A DNA stretch of 64,000 nucleotides from Morganella morganii_D (lineage in GTDB: Bacteria > Pseudomonadota > Gammaproteobacteria > Enterobacterales > Enterobacteriaceae). The translations under genes were made by a program, and so were the position numbers. The stretch spans positions 1 through 64,000 of the forward strand of contig CP173058.1 in the NCBI GenBank assembly GCA_044772875.1, in the 5' to 3' direction. A model generated the notes under the pieces. It was not told where the DNA came from. It did no database searches and saw only the letters and a program-made list of their open reading frames with translations. Of this stretch, positions 52,455-62,125 are shown in pieces (the stretch's first letter is position 1; each line of letters opens with the position of its first letter).

Positions 52455-53134
52455 CCACTGTATTGATTGTTGAAGATGAAAAAGGGATCCGCCGCCTTCT
52501 GCGCACCGCGCTGGAAGGGGATTCTGTGCGTGTGTTTGAGGCGGAAGACTTGGCGCGCGGACTGGTGGAAGCGGCGACCCGCAAACCGGATCTGGTTATT
52601 CTCGATCTCGGTCTGCCGGACGGTGACGGCATCACCTTTGTGCAGGAATTCCGTCAGTGGAGTTCCGTGCCGGTGCTGGTACTCTCTGCCCGTGACAGTG
52701 AGCATGATAAAATCGCCGCCCTGGATGCCGGGGCGGATGACTATATGACTAAACCCTTTGGTGTCGGGGAGTTACAGGCGCGGCTGCGGGTGCTGATGCG
52801 CCGCTGCCCCGGCAGTGAAAAGAATGATCCCGTTTATGAGTTCGGGGATATCCGCGTGGATATCGCCGGACGTCAGGTCAGCAAGGGCGGGGAGGAAGTG
52901 CATCTCACGCCGACAGAATTCCGCCTGCTGACTATTCTTATCGGCCACAGCGGCAAAGTGCTGACTCAGCGGCAACTGCTCAATGAAGTGTGGGGGCCGA
53001 ATGCTGTCGAACACGCGCATTATCTGCGTATTTACATGGGGCATCTGCGTCAGAAACTGGAAACTGACCCGGCCCGTCCGCAGCATTTCATCACCGAAAC
53101 CGGTATTGGTTACCGGTTTGTATCCATTCCCTGA
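52451..53134 (+). CDS. kdpE: Response regulator KdpE
   Basis: A 227-residue OmpR/PhoB-type regulator. The receiver domain has the phospho-acceptor Asp52 in VILDLGLPDGDG and Lys in TKPFG; the C-terminal winged helix contains LTPTEFRLLTILIGHSGKV and RIYMGHLRQKLE. It starts at a GTG overlapping the kdpD stop. When phosphorylated it should bind the box at 45213 and switch on kdpFABC. Confidence 0.97.
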   Translation: MTTVLIVEDEKGIRRLLRTALEGDSVRVFEAEDLARGLVEAATRKPDLVILDLGLPDGDGITFVQEFRQWSSVPVLVLSARDSEHDKIAALDAGADDYMTKPFGVGELQARLRVLMRRCPGSEKNDPVYEFGDIRVDIAGRQVSKGGEEVHLTPTEFRLLTILIGHSGKVLTQRQLLNEVWGPNAVEHAHYLRIYMGHLRQKLETDPARPQHFITETGIGYRFVSIP

Positions 53135-53302
53135 ATACTCTCTCCGGCTTATTTTTTTTACCCCCGTCACTGTTATAGGAAAACTGTTATGTTTTCCGGC
53201 GATTTTTATCGTTTACATCAAAAAATTGTCATTTTGTGCGCTTTATAGTGAAACCAGGTGATACAGACCAACGGATTTTTAAGTACCTAAAAGGAGTTAG
53301 TT

Positions 53303-54643
53303 ATGGATTTTGCTATCCAGCTTGTCGTGGTATTGATCTGTCTGTTTTACGGGGCGCGGAAAGGCGGGATTGCCCTGGGGTTACTGGGCGGGATTGGCCT
53401 GGTACTGCTGGTTTTTGTTTTCCACCTGAAGCCCGGAAAGCCGCCGGTGGATGTGATGCTGGTGATTATTGCGGTAGTGGCAGCATCGGCTACTTTACAG
53501 GCGTCCGGGGGACTGGATGTGATGCTGCAAATAGCGGAACGTCTGCTGCGGCGTAACCCGAAATATGTCTCGATTGTGGCACCGTTTGTGACCTGTCTGC
53601 TGACGATTCTGTGTGGTACCGGCCATGTCGTCTATACCATCTTACCTATCATTTATGATGTCGCGATTAAAAATAATATCCGTCCGGAAAGGCCGATGGC
53701 GGCCAGTACAATAGGCTCCCAGATGGGGATAATTGCCAGCCCGGTGTCTGTTGCGGTGGTTTCCCTGGTCGCGATGCTGGGGGATGTGACCTTAAACGGT
53801 AAGCATCTGGGGTTTGTTGACCTGCTGGCGATCACCATTCCGTCCACTCTGATCGGGATACTGTGTATCGGGATATTCAGCTGGTATCGCGGGAAAGATC
53901 TGGATAAGGATCCGGAATTTCAGACGTTTATCTCAAAACCTGAAAACCGGGAATATGTTTACGGCGATACTGCCACGCTGCTCAATAAAAAATTACCCGC
54001 CAGTAACTGGCTGGCGATGTGGATCTTCCTGGCTTCCATCGCGGTTGTGGCATCTCTGGGGGCATTTCCGTGGCTGCGGCCGGTCTTTGACGGAAAACCG
54101 TTATCGATGGTTTTGGTAATTCAGATCTTTATGCTGCTGGCCGGCGCGCTGATTATCATTTTTACGGATACTAAACCTGCATCGATTTCGAAAAATGAAG
54201 TGTTCCGCTCGGGAATGATTGCGATAGTGGCGGTTTACGGTATCGCGTGGATGGCGGAAACCATGTTCGGTGCTCACCTTGAGCAGATTGAGAGTGTGCT
54301 GGGATCCCTGGTCAAAGAGTATCCGTGGGCTTATGCGGTGGTTCTGCTGCTGGTGTCCAAGTTTGTGAACTCTCAGGCAGCCGCTCTGGCGGCGGTGGTT
54401 CCGCTGGCGCTGGCTATCGGGGTGAATCCTGCCTATATCGTGGCATCCGCACCGGCCTGCTATGGCTACTACATTCTGCCGACCTACCCGAGTGACCTGG
54501 CAGCGATCCAGTTTGACCGTTCAGGTACCACCAAAATCGGCCGCTTTGTGATTAACCACAGCTTTATTGTGCCGGGCCTGATTGGTGTCGGGGTCTCCTG
54601 CGTGTTCGGCTGGGTTTTTTCCGCCATGTACGGTTTTCTCTGA
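53303..54643 (+). CDS. dcuB: Anaerobic C4-dicarboxylate antiporter DcuB
   Basis: A 446-residue membrane protein, nearly co-linear with remembered E. coli DcuB: LICLFYGARKGGIALGLLGGIGL, NPKYVSIVAPFVTC, CGTGHVVYTILPIIYDVAIKNNIRPERP and the ending VSCVFGWVFSAMYGFL. It exchanges external fumarate for internal succinate, feeding the fumarate reductase encoded by frdABCD in this window. AAGGAG lies seven bases ahead of the ATG. No fumB or dcuSR is adjacent. Confidence 0.96.
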   Translation: MDFAIQLVVVLICLFYGARKGGIALGLLGGIGLVLLVFVFHLKPGKPPVDVMLVIIAVVAASATLQASGGLDVMLQIAERLLRRNPKYVSIVAPFVTCLLTILCGTGHVVYTILPIIYDVAIKNNIRPERPMAASTIGSQMGIIASPVSVAVVSLVAMLGDVTLNGKHLGFVDLLAITIPSTLIGILCIGIFSWYRGKDLDKDPEFQTFISKPENREYVYGDTATLLNKKLPASNWLAMWIFLASIAVVASLGAFPWLRPVFDGKPLSMVLVIQIFMLLAGALIIIFTDTKPASISKNEVFRSGMIAIVAVYGIAWMAETMFGAHLEQIESVLGSLVKEYPWAYAVVLLLVSKFVNSQAAALAAVVPLALAIGVNPAYIVASAPACYGYYILPTYPSDLAAIQFDRSGTTKIGRFVINHSFIVPGLIGVGVSCVFGWVFSAMYGFL

Positions 54644-54662
54644 TACTGATTGTCAGCACAGC

Positions 54663-54688
54663 GATAACGGGCAGTTTTGCCCGTTATC
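54663..54688 (+). terminator. Hairpin between convergent dcuB and the chemoreceptor gene
   Basis: GATAACGGGCA/TGCCCGTTATC is a perfect 11-base stem with a GTTT loop and no T-run, placed at the meeting point of two gene ends. It may stop or pause both transcripts. Confidence 0.55.
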
Positions 54689-54701
54689 TGCCGGATAATC
54701 A

Positions 54702-56267
54702 TCAGGATTCGGAAGACGATGCTCTGGTGAGCTGAAATACGCCGACCATCTCATTGAGTGTACCTGCCTGCTCATTCAGAGAAGAAGCGGCGGCGACAGA
54801 CTGTTCCACCAGGGTGGCATTCTGCTGGGTGGCAGAATCAATCAGCCCGATAGCGCTGTTGATCTGGGTGATCCCGTCAGTCTGCTCATGGCTGGCGTGG
54901 CCGATTTCATGCAGTAAATCATCCATCTGGCTGACATTGCTGATAATACCGCGCAGTGATTCTGCGGCTTCCTCCACCAGCTGTAATCCCTCGCGGGTCT
55001 GGCCGGCAGAGTTTTCAATCAGTGTGCGGATTTCACCGGCGGAATCGGCACTGCGCTGCGCCAGCAGACGGACTTCACCGGCAACCACGGCAAAACCGCG
55101 TCCGTGCTCTCCGGCTCTGGCCGCTTCCACAGCGGCATTCAGCGCCAGAATGTTGGTCTGGAAGGCAATGGAATCAATCAGGTTGATAATGTCTGACATC
55201 CGGGTGGCGGTGGTATTGATAGTGCGGATTTTATCCGTCACCTGCTCCATCATCTCACCATTATGTTTCACCACCCCGGCGGTATCTGCCGACAACGTGG
55301 TCGCCTTAACGGTGTTTGCGGCGGTGTTTTTTACTGTCGCGGTGATCTGTTCCATTGAGGCAGCGGTTTCTTCCACAGAAGCGGCCTGTTCTTCCGTGCG
55401 GGCGGCCAGGTTCTGGTTGCCGGCGACGATCTGCTCTGCGGTGGCAGACAGGCTTACCGCACCGTTTTTCACCTCAGTCACGATATCCTGCAAATGCACC
55501 TGCATTTCGGACAGCGCATTAAGCAGCACCCCGGTTTCATCAAGGTGCATGACGTTTATCTTCTGTGTCAGATCCCCCTGTGCAATGGCACGGGCAATAC
55601 TGACGGCTTTGTCCAGCGGACGGGTGATACTGAGCACAATAATCCGCGCCAGTAAGGCACTGACAATGGTACTGATGATGGTCAGGCTGATCAGCAGGAG
55701 GCGGTTGGCTTTGAAATTACTTTCCACCTGATTTCCCGCCTCTTTCATATGCGCATTCTGAATAGCGATCAACTGCATCACGTTATCGCGGTAAGCGCGC
55801 TGAATACCGGCGGTGGTATTCACCATCTCATTGATTGCAGAGGCTTCATCACCATTTTGGGAGAACTGCACCATACGGCGCTGTGAGGTGAGGTATTGCT
55901 GGCGGACAGAGCGGATCTCTCTCAGGATATTCTGAGATGCATCATCCTTCAGCGTCTCATTAAATTCATCCAGAATCAGAGTGATTTTTTTACTGGTTTC
56001 AGAGGCACCGGCCGCCAGCTGACGAAGTTGCGGGTTTTTGTCATCCAGCAGCAGAAGCTGTTGAATACCGACAAAATCATGAAAATAATCAATCAGTAAG
56101 TTTGCTTTGACCGTGACCGGATAATCCTTGTCAAGGATATCGCGTATACCGTCATCGGCTTTGTTCAGACTGATAACAGACAGTGTGGCGCTGATAATCA
56201 TCAGCAGAATGGAAAAGCCGAAAGCCACAAAGAGTTTCGTACTGATTTTAATGCTGCGCAGAAGCAT
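54702..56267 (-). CDS. Methyl-accepting chemotaxis protein
   Basis: A 521-residue chemoreceptor: membrane helix near residues 10-35, a four-helix-bundle periplasmic sensor with no recognisable ligand residues, a second helix (LLLISLTIISTIVSALLARIIV), HAMP, then a signalling domain with the conserved hairpin tip IAFQTNILALNAAVEAARAGEHGRGFAVVAGEVR. Methylation-site regions such as EEQAASVEETAASMEQI flank it. It ends in RASSSES, without the NWETF-type CheR tether, so it may rely on other receptors for adaptation. The ATG at 56267 has GGAGG five bases upstream. Confidence 0.93.
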   Translation of the reverse strand: MLLRSIKISTKLFVAFGFSILLMIISATLSVISLNKADDGIRDILDKDYPVTVKANLLIDYFHDFVGIQQLLLLDDKNPQLRQLAAGASETSKKITLILDEFNETLKDDASQNILREIRSVRQQYLTSQRRMVQFSQNGDEASAINEMVNTTAGIQRAYRDNVMQLIAIQNAHMKEAGNQVESNFKANRLLLISLTIISTIVSALLARIIVLSITRPLDKAVSIARAIAQGDLTQKINVMHLDETGVLLNALSEMQVHLQDIVTEVKNGAVSLSATAEQIVAGNQNLAARTEEQAASVEETAASMEQITATVKNTAANTVKATTLSADTAGVVKHNGEMMEQVTDKIRTINTTATRMSDIINLIDSIAFQTNILALNAAVEAARAGEHGRGFAVVAGEVRLLAQRSADSAGEIRTLIENSAGQTREGLQLVEEAAESLRGIISNVSQMDDLLHEIGHASHEQTDGITQINSAIGLIDSATQQNATLVEQSVAAASSLNEQAGTLNEMVGVFQLTRASSSES

Positions 56268-56723
56268 CATTCCTCCGGATACTCAGTAAATGACTATTTA
56301 TCGGAAACTATAGGGAAAACTTTATCAATTAATTAAATTAATTCATACGAATCTGCGGATAACTGCTGAAATAACAATATGTTGGTAAGGTTATTTTTTC
56401 TGAGATGAGCTTTGTCAGTGATATTTTCAGTGCTTAATACCTTTGTTTTATATTTTGTTGATGTTTTGTGCTGAATTTTTATGTGAGAGTTACATAAAAC
56501 ATGAGGTAACAAAGCACAGACTTCTCATGTTTGTCTGTCAAAAATTACGGATATTTTGCTGAAAAATAAGAATTATTTTATTTTTTATCCCGGTACGGAG
56601 AATAGACGTGTTCCTGTCCGGGGGAAATAGGATGGATTTTATGCTGCCGATTTACTGGTTGATTTTATAATCAGATCATAAGGTACCGTTAAGTACATTT
56701 TGACACCAATCAAAGAGGCCAGA
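56268..56723 (+). other. AT-rich gap between divergent chemoreceptor and amidohydrolase genes
   Basis: About 450 bases, very AT-rich from 56280 to 56600, with no gene. A TTATATTTTGTTGATGTTTTGTG stretch and other AT tracts suggest promoters or an H-NS-bound region. No specific operator is visible. Confidence 0.5.
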
Positions 56724-58196
56724 ATGGAAAAGAATAAGAAAATCATTCGCGGTGGAACAATCATCACCATGGATAATACCTCCGGCGATATTATCAACGG
56801 TGCGATACTGATCAAGGGTAACCGGATCAGCGCAATAAGTGCGGATATACAGGAATTTGATCATCATACCGATGCACAGGTGATTGATGCACAAGGGACT
56901 ATTGTTACACCCGGCATGATCGATACGCACCGCCATAACTGGATGGCGCTGTTCCGTGGCGTCTCTGCGGAAGAGTCGTTACCGGCATTTCTTATCAATA
57001 CGTTCTATGCATTCGGCGCAATTATGACGGCAGATAATATGTACGCCGCTGTCCTGAACGGTAATATCAGTGCCCTGAATGCCGGAACAACAACAGTTTA
57101 TGAAGTGAATGATTGCGTCAATTCACCGGAACATGCCGCCAACGCGGTAGCGGCAATGAAAGCCAGCGGCATCCGGGGCATCTACGGTTATGGCATGCAG
57201 GTGTATGATTTTGAACCTGCCGGGTTTGCTTCTATGGATGCACGGCGTGATTGTGCCCGCGAGCTCTCAGAAACTCTGTTCCGTGACCGGGATCGCTTGG
57301 CTGCCGGTATGCTGATCTCGGATCCCGGCACTGTGCCGTTCTCTGAATCGGCAAAACAAATCCGTCTGGCAGATGTCCTCGGCCTGAAACTCGCCTCACA
57401 TACCGGCGCGGCCAAAACCTCTGTTCTGCTGCGCGGCCTGCGTGAACTGGATGACCACGGGCTATTGCTGCCGGGACATATTCACGCCCACAGTAACGGG
57501 CTGACCGGCGAAGACTGGAAACTAATCGCCAAAAGCGGCGGCCATGTGGTAAGTACGCCTTCGAGTGAGTTACAGATGGGAATGGGTTTTCTGCCTTATC
57601 AGCCGTGTGCGGAGTTTGGGATCCCGTTTGCACTCGGGACAGATTTTACCGGTGTGACAACGGATGACCTGTTCACTCAGATGAATATGGCGCTGCAAAT
57701 CGAAAGGGCGCTGGCGAATGACAAAGTACATCAGCGCGATACCATGCCGTTTGAAATTACCCCGACCGTCCGTGAAGCCCTGCACTGGGCAACCCTCGGC
57801 GCAGCACAGGTGCTGGGCATGGAAAACGATATCGGCTCCCTGGTTGCCGGGAAAAAAGCGGACATCATTATTATCCGCCACAGAGACGGTTTTGTGGCAC
57901 CTGTACACGCAGCAGGCAGTGTGGTGCAGATGACACACACCGGTGATGTCGATACTGTGCTTGCCGACGGTGTGATCCGCAAACAAAACGGCGTGCTGAC
58001 CGGTTTCGATCTCCCGGAGGTGACCCGGTTATCCCATAACGCCCTGGCAGAGCTGGAAGTACGCATCCGTGACCGGAAAATCCTGAATGCGCAGGAAGTG
58101 GAAGCCTTCTTTCGCCTGGCAGAGCGGATGGCATCCTTCCATTTCTCACAGGCTTACAGTGATGAGTTTTTTGTTCAGGCGATGAAACAGGCCTGA
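56724..58196 (+). CDS. Amidohydrolase of the cytosine deaminase/TRZ-ATZ type, substrate unknown
   Basis: A 490-residue metal-dependent hydrolase. The composite domain starts with IIRGGTIITMDNTSGDIINGAILIKGNRI; metal ligands are expected at THRHNW (HxH), HIHAHSNG (His) and LGTDFTGV (Asp), with LASHTG contributing another His. The end VVQMTHTGDVDTVLADGVIRKQ closes the small beta domain. Relatives deaminate or dechlorinate guanine, cytosine, S-adenosylhomocysteine or triazines. The usual PGxxxxHxH here reads TPGMIDTHRHNW. It stands alone, so the substrate cannot be inferred. The ATG at 56724 has AAAGAGG five bases upstream. Confidence 0.88.
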   Translation: MEKNKKIIRGGTIITMDNTSGDIINGAILIKGNRISAISADIQEFDHHTDAQVIDAQGTIVTPGMIDTHRHNWMALFRGVSAEESLPAFLINTFYAFGAIMTADNMYAAVLNGNISALNAGTTTVYEVNDCVNSPEHAANAVAAMKASGIRGIYGYGMQVYDFEPAGFASMDARRDCARELSETLFRDRDRLAAGMLISDPGTVPFSESAKQIRLADVLGLKLASHTGAAKTSVLLRGLRELDDHGLLLPGHIHAHSNGLTGEDWKLIAKSGGHVVSTPSSELQMGMGFLPYQPCAEFGIPFALGTDFTGVTTDDLFTQMNMALQIERALANDKVHQRDTMPFEITPTVREALHWATLGAAQVLGMENDIGSLVAGKKADIIIIRHRDGFVAPVHAAGSVVQMTHTGDVDTVLADGVIRKQNGVLTGFDLPEVTRLSHNALAELEVRIRDRKILNAQEVEAFFRLAERMASFHFSQAYSDEFFVQAMKQA

Positions 58197-58248
58197 TATG
58201 CAGTGCGCTGCGGCGGGCAGCAGTCTCTCTTGGTGACCCCGCCTTTTC

Positions 58249-58282
58249 GGGGATTCCGGTTTAATACGGAATCCCCTTTTTT
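58249..58282 (+). terminator. Terminator of the amidohydrolase gene
   Basis: GGGGATTCCG/CGGAATCCCC stem with an eight-base loop and TTTTTT tail. Confidence 0.93.
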
Positions 58283-58289
58283 ATGCTTT

Positions 58290-60467
58290 TTACCAGTGCA
58301 GGGTCAGTGTGGTGGTTACCTGCCGGTCATTACCCCAACTGCATGCCGCATCCGTAAAACAGGCAGACACATAGTGTTTATTGAACAGATTATTGATATT
58401 CAGGGCGATTTCGGCATCTTCAAGTGCCGGAAGGTTGTCGAGGCGGTAGCGCAGCATCATATCTGCCACGGTATAAGCGGGAACGGTGAAACTGTTGGCA
58501 TCATCCCCCTGTGTTTTGCCGTTATAACGCACGCCGCCGCCGATAGTCAGGCCGCTGAGCGGTGCGCTGCCGAAGGTATAATCTGTCCACAGCGAAGCGG
58601 TATGTGCAGGCACCATGGCCGGGTGATGATTGGCATTCTCCGCTTGCTGACGGAAGCGGGTATCGGTATAGGCGTATCCGGCAATCAGGTTCCAGTTGTA
58701 GGTCAGTGCGGCTTTGGTTTCCAGCTCAATCCCCCGCGAACGGATTTTCCCGCCCTGCACACTGAAAAACGGATTCAGCGGGTCCCGGTGCAGGTTATTG
58801 TCTTTGGTCAGCTCATAAACGGCGAGTGTGGCGGACAGCGCGGCATTATCCGGCAGGTATTTCAGCCCCGCCTCATACTGTTTGCCCCGTGACGGATCCA
58901 GCGGTTTTCCGCTGACAGTGGCGGCCGTACTCGGCTCAAATGATTCGCTGTAGCTGAAATATGGAGCGAAACCATAAGGCAGCTGATAATTCACACCGCC
59001 GCGCCAGGTGAATTCTCTGTCTGTCTGGTGATGCGTACTGTCTGTGCCGCTGAGATTATCGTGGCTGCGGGATTTACTGGTGTTTTCGTCATAACGGCCG
59101 CCGAGTGTGAATGTCCAGTCTTTCAGAAAGAGCTGATCCTGGGCATAAATCCCGGTCTGGTGGTTTTTATTAACAGTACCGCTGTCTGCCAGCGGCATTA
59201 TTGCCAGATTGCCGTATTGCGGGGATCGCAGATCCAGCGGGGCGGCAACCCCCATCTCATTGGTCATCCGGTTACGGAGCTGCGAGTAATCCACACCCAT
59301 CATCAGGGTATTGTGCCAGTTATGGCCACTGATATTGTGGATAACATGCGTGTCAGTGACCAGGCCGGACAGCCGTTCGTCGTTACGGATATGGCTGCGG
59401 GCAAGGGAGGATGAAAGATCCTGCTGCGGTACACCGTAACAGGCGGCCGGATTGCTGCTGCACAATCCGCTGCCGTAAATTGTGCGCCAGTTGGTGCTGA
59501 TATGCTGATAACGCAGCCCCTGATGCAGCGACCAGTTATCATTGAATGCATGATCAAACTGCCAGCCAATCAGCCGCTGCTGCCGTTCAAAGCGGTTATA
59601 GCCCGGCTCGCCTTCGTTAAAACCGGAAGACAATTTCCCGGCCGCTCCGCTGTCAACAGTCCCTTCACGCGGCAGCCAGCCGTAATAGCCGTTGCGCGGG
59701 GCATTCATAGCCTGCGCGGTGAGCAGTAAAGATGTGGCGTCATCCGGCTGCCAGAGATAAGAGCCCTGCAAGGCATAATACCGTTCCCGTTCCCCCTGTT
59801 GCTGCTGATGCTGATCATGCAGCGTGCCCGTCAGGCGGTAAGCCTGTGTTTCCTCATCATTCAGGGCATCGCTGAGATCAAACCCGGTCTGCCACAGATG
59901 GTGATTCCCTGCCTGTAAGCGGATTTCCCGCAGCGGGTTCATCTGCGGGCGTTTGGATGTCATGGTGACTACGCCGCCGGGATTGGATTGCCCGTAAAGC
60001 ACAGATGCCGGGCCTTTCAGTACATCAATCCGCTGCATAAATTCCGGCAGCATCCGGCTCTCCGCATACATATCCCCCTGTACTTTTAACCCGTCCAGAT
60101 AAATATTCTGGCTGACATTGTGGAAACCGCGCATCATGACACTGTCAAAAACCGATGAACTGCCGGACGTGCCGGTCACCACCCCGGGGGTGTATCCCAT
60201 AGCCTGTTTCAGTGTGGCGGGATTGCGGGCGGCGATTTCCTCCTCACTGATTACTGAAACCGAGGAAGGAACTTTGTTCAGCGGCGTGGCGGTTTTGGTG
60301 GCGCTGTTGCTGTGTGTGGCACGGTATGTGCCGTTACTGTCCGTGGGATTTACGGCAGGCGGCGCAGCGGTTACCACGATTTCGTCTTCAGCGGCATGGC
60401 AGGCACCGGCAACCAGTAAAGCAGCCAGAGAGAGCCGGAACAGGGAAGTGCGATAAATTGCAGTCAT
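58290..60467 (-). CDS. TonB-dependent siderophore receptor (hydroxamate type, FhuA/FoxA-like)
   Basis: A 725-residue outer-membrane receptor. A signal peptide (LFRLSLAALLVAGACHA) precedes a TonB box region (DEIVVTA), the plug domain (VSVISEEEIAARNPATLKQAMGYTPGVV and DVLKGPASVLYGQSNPGGVV) and a 22-strand barrel ending in TLTLHW, whose last aromatic residue is the usual barrel-assembly signal. The plug resembles ferrichrome/ferrioxamine receptors. It should import an iron-siderophore with TonB energy. A Fur box lies upstream. No siderophore esterase or ABC genes are adjacent, so the exact ligand is open. Confidence 0.92.
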   Translation of the reverse strand: MTAIYRTSLFRLSLAALLVAGACHAAEDEIVVTAAPPAVNPTDSNGTYRATHSNSATKTATPLNKVPSSVSVISEEEIAARNPATLKQAMGYTPGVVTGTSGSSSVFDSVMMRGFHNVSQNIYLDGLKVQGDMYAESRMLPEFMQRIDVLKGPASVLYGQSNPGGVVTMTSKRPQMNPLREIRLQAGNHHLWQTGFDLSDALNDEETQAYRLTGTLHDQHQQQQGERERYYALQGSYLWQPDDATSLLLTAQAMNAPRNGYYGWLPREGTVDSGAAGKLSSGFNEGEPGYNRFERQQRLIGWQFDHAFNDNWSLHQGLRYQHISTNWRTIYGSGLCSSNPAACYGVPQQDLSSSLARSHIRNDERLSGLVTDTHVIHNISGHNWHNTLMMGVDYSQLRNRMTNEMGVAAPLDLRSPQYGNLAIMPLADSGTVNKNHQTGIYAQDQLFLKDWTFTLGGRYDENTSKSRSHDNLSGTDSTHHQTDREFTWRGGVNYQLPYGFAPYFSYSESFEPSTAATVSGKPLDPSRGKQYEAGLKYLPDNAALSATLAVYELTKDNNLHRDPLNPFFSVQGGKIRSRGIELETKAALTYNWNLIAGYAYTDTRFRQQAENANHHPAMVPAHTASLWTDYTFGSAPLSGLTIGGGVRYNGKTQGDDANSFTVPAYTVADMMLRYRLDNLPALEDAEIALNINNLFNKHYVSACFTDAACSWGNDRQVTTTLTLHW

Positions 60468-60481
60468 AAATCAATATCTCA

Positions 60482-60500
60482 TTGAATGATAATTATTACC
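60482..60500 (-). promoter_or_regulatory. Fur box upstream of the TonB receptor
   Basis: TTGAATGATAATTATTACC matches 14 of 19 positions of the Fur consensus (GATAATGATAATCATTATC), 13 of them in its right 16 bases, and lies 15 bases ahead of the receptor start. Iron-responsive repression is expected. Confidence 0.78.
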
Positions 60501-60543
60501 GTCATAAATGGCATGTATGCGGATGGCGGCAGTGATAAATAAT

Positions 60544-60566
60544 GAAAAAGGCTGCCGGAGCAGCCA
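60544..60566 (-). terminator. Terminator of the DHA2 exporter gene
   Basis: GGCTGC/GCAGCC stem with a TCCG loop and TTTTT on the minus strand, 20 bases after the exporter stop and upstream of the TonB receptor promoter. Confidence 0.85.
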
Positions 60567-60585
60567 TCAGAATTAATACAGGTGA

Positions 60586-62001
60586 TTAAGCAGTGTCATT
60601 GTGCAGATGCGGTTTTTTCAGGAAGAAGGCGAAAACCAGTGATAACAGGCCGAGCAGCAGGATAAGCCAGAACACGGCGCGGATCCCCGAAGCAAGTGCG
60701 GCAGTTGCCGTCTGCTGTACCGATGCCGCATCACGGTAAAAAGACATCAGGGTGATGGCTGAAGCCGTACCAACCGCCCCCGCCACCTGATAAAAGGTAT
60801 TCCACACGGCAGAACCGTCTGCATACAGACGGGCGGGAAGGGCACTCATCGCCGTGGTTTGTGCGGGCATAATTACACAGGTGACACCCAGACACAGGAG
60901 CATAAAGGCGGTGACAATCTGCCACACCGGCGCATTTTCCCCGACGGCATACAGAAACAGTGCGGCGCTCATCAGCATAAACAGGGAGCCGCAGACCACA
61001 AACGGACGCGAATCAAACCGGTTATAAAGGAAGCCGATCAGCGGTGAGAACACCACATTGATAATATTACCCGGCAGCAGCAGGAGCCCGGCTATCGCCG
61101 CACTCAGCATCAGCACATCTTTCAGAAAAACCGGCAGGATAATCGCGGCAGAGAGCACACTCATCATGCTCAGGATCATCATCATCAGGCCAATAATAAA
61201 CAGCGGATTACGGAACACATCCGGGTGGATCATCGGCATGGCCATGTGCGTCTGGCGGCGGGCGAACATACCCAGACAGATCACCCCGGCCAGCAGAGAG
61301 CCCCAGACTGCGGGATCACGCAGGCTGTGTTCAGCCAGGATCGCCAGCCCGTAAATGATGCCGCTGAATCCGGCGGATGAGAGCAGGAGAGAAACGATAT
61401 CAATACGTGGCCGCGTGATTTCGCCAATGGGGGCTATGGATTTCAGGGCAAGTAAAATAATGGCGGCATAGGCCAGCGCACTGAGCCAGAAAATCGCATG
61501 CCAGCTGAGCAGGGTGATAATAAAGCCGGAAATTGTCGGCCCCAGCGCCGGTGCCAGGGTAATCGCAATACCTACCATCCCCATCACCACCCCGCGCTGA
61601 TAGACCGGAAAAATTAACAGTGCCGCACTCATCATCACAGGCAATATCACCCCGGTACCGACAGCCTGGATAACCCGGCCGGACAGTAATACCGCAAAAC
61701 CGGGGGCCAGCGCGGCAATCAGACAACCGGCGAGCGACACACACAGTGCTGTGAGGATCAGTACTCTGGTATTAAACCAGCGCACCAGAAATGCTGATAC
61801 CGGCACAAACACCGCCAGTGTCAGCAGATAACCGGTCACCAGCCACTGTGCCTGACCGGCGGAGAGAGAGAACTGGCTCATCAGATTGGTGAGCGCCATA
61901 TTTAATGCGGTTTCCCCGAACAGACCGGTAAATGTTCCGGCCATCAGTACGCCCAGCATTATTTTCGGGTGGTGTACCTGTATTGTTGCCTCTGTTGTCA
62001 C
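60586..62001 (-). CDS. MFS multidrug exporter, DHA2 (14-helix) family
   Basis: A 471-residue membrane protein with about 14 helices. The segment AQWLVTGYLLTLAVFVPVSAFL is the DHA2 motif near helix 2, GRVIQAVGTGVILPVM is the GxxxGPxxGG-family partner region, and IAITLAPALGPTISGFII contains the antiporter motif C. It is a drug:proton antiporter of the EmrB/LmrB class. It is divergent from a MarR-family gene, with two operators between them, so it is almost certainly controlled by that regulator. Substrate not predictable. Confidence 0.9.
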   Translation of the reverse strand: MTTEATIQVHHPKIMLGVLMAGTFTGLFGETALNMALTNLMSQFSLSAGQAQWLVTGYLLTLAVFVPVSAFLVRWFNTRVLILTALCVSLAGCLIAALAPGFAVLLSGRVIQAVGTGVILPVMMSAALLIFPVYQRGVVMGMVGIAITLAPALGPTISGFIITLLSWHAIFWLSALAYAAIILLALKSIAPIGEITRPRIDIVSLLLSSAGFSGIIYGLAILAEHSLRDPAVWGSLLAGVICLGMFARRQTHMAMPMIHPDVFRNPLFIIGLMMMILSMMSVLSAAIILPVFLKDVLMLSAAIAGLLLLPGNIINVVFSPLIGFLYNRFDSRPFVVCGSLFMLMSAALFLYAVGENAPVWQIVTAFMLLCLGVTCVIMPAQTTAMSALPARLYADGSAVWNTFYQVAGAVGTASAITLMSFYRDAASVQQTATAALASGIRAVFWLILLLGLLSLVFAFFLKKPHLHNDTA

Positions 62002-62021
62002 ATTCCCATCCTATTATTTCA

Positions 62022-62081
62022 TCAACCAGGTTGACGAAAAGGAAAGTAACGTACTTTGCGATAATGGTCAACTTAGTTGAC
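62022..62081. promoter_or_regulatory. Two palindromic operators between exporter and marR-type gene
   Basis: TCAACCAGGTTGA (62022-62034) and GTCAACTTAGTTGAC (62067-62081) are each perfect dyads sharing the TCAAC/GTTGA half-site, 45 bases apart. The second is immediately upstream of a TATACT -10-like sequence of the regulator gene. They are the likely binding sites of the MarR-family protein. Confidence 0.78.
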
Positions 62082-62125
62082 GATTTGTTTTTGGTATACT
62101 GCACAAAAAGAAAAGGAGTGAGCGC

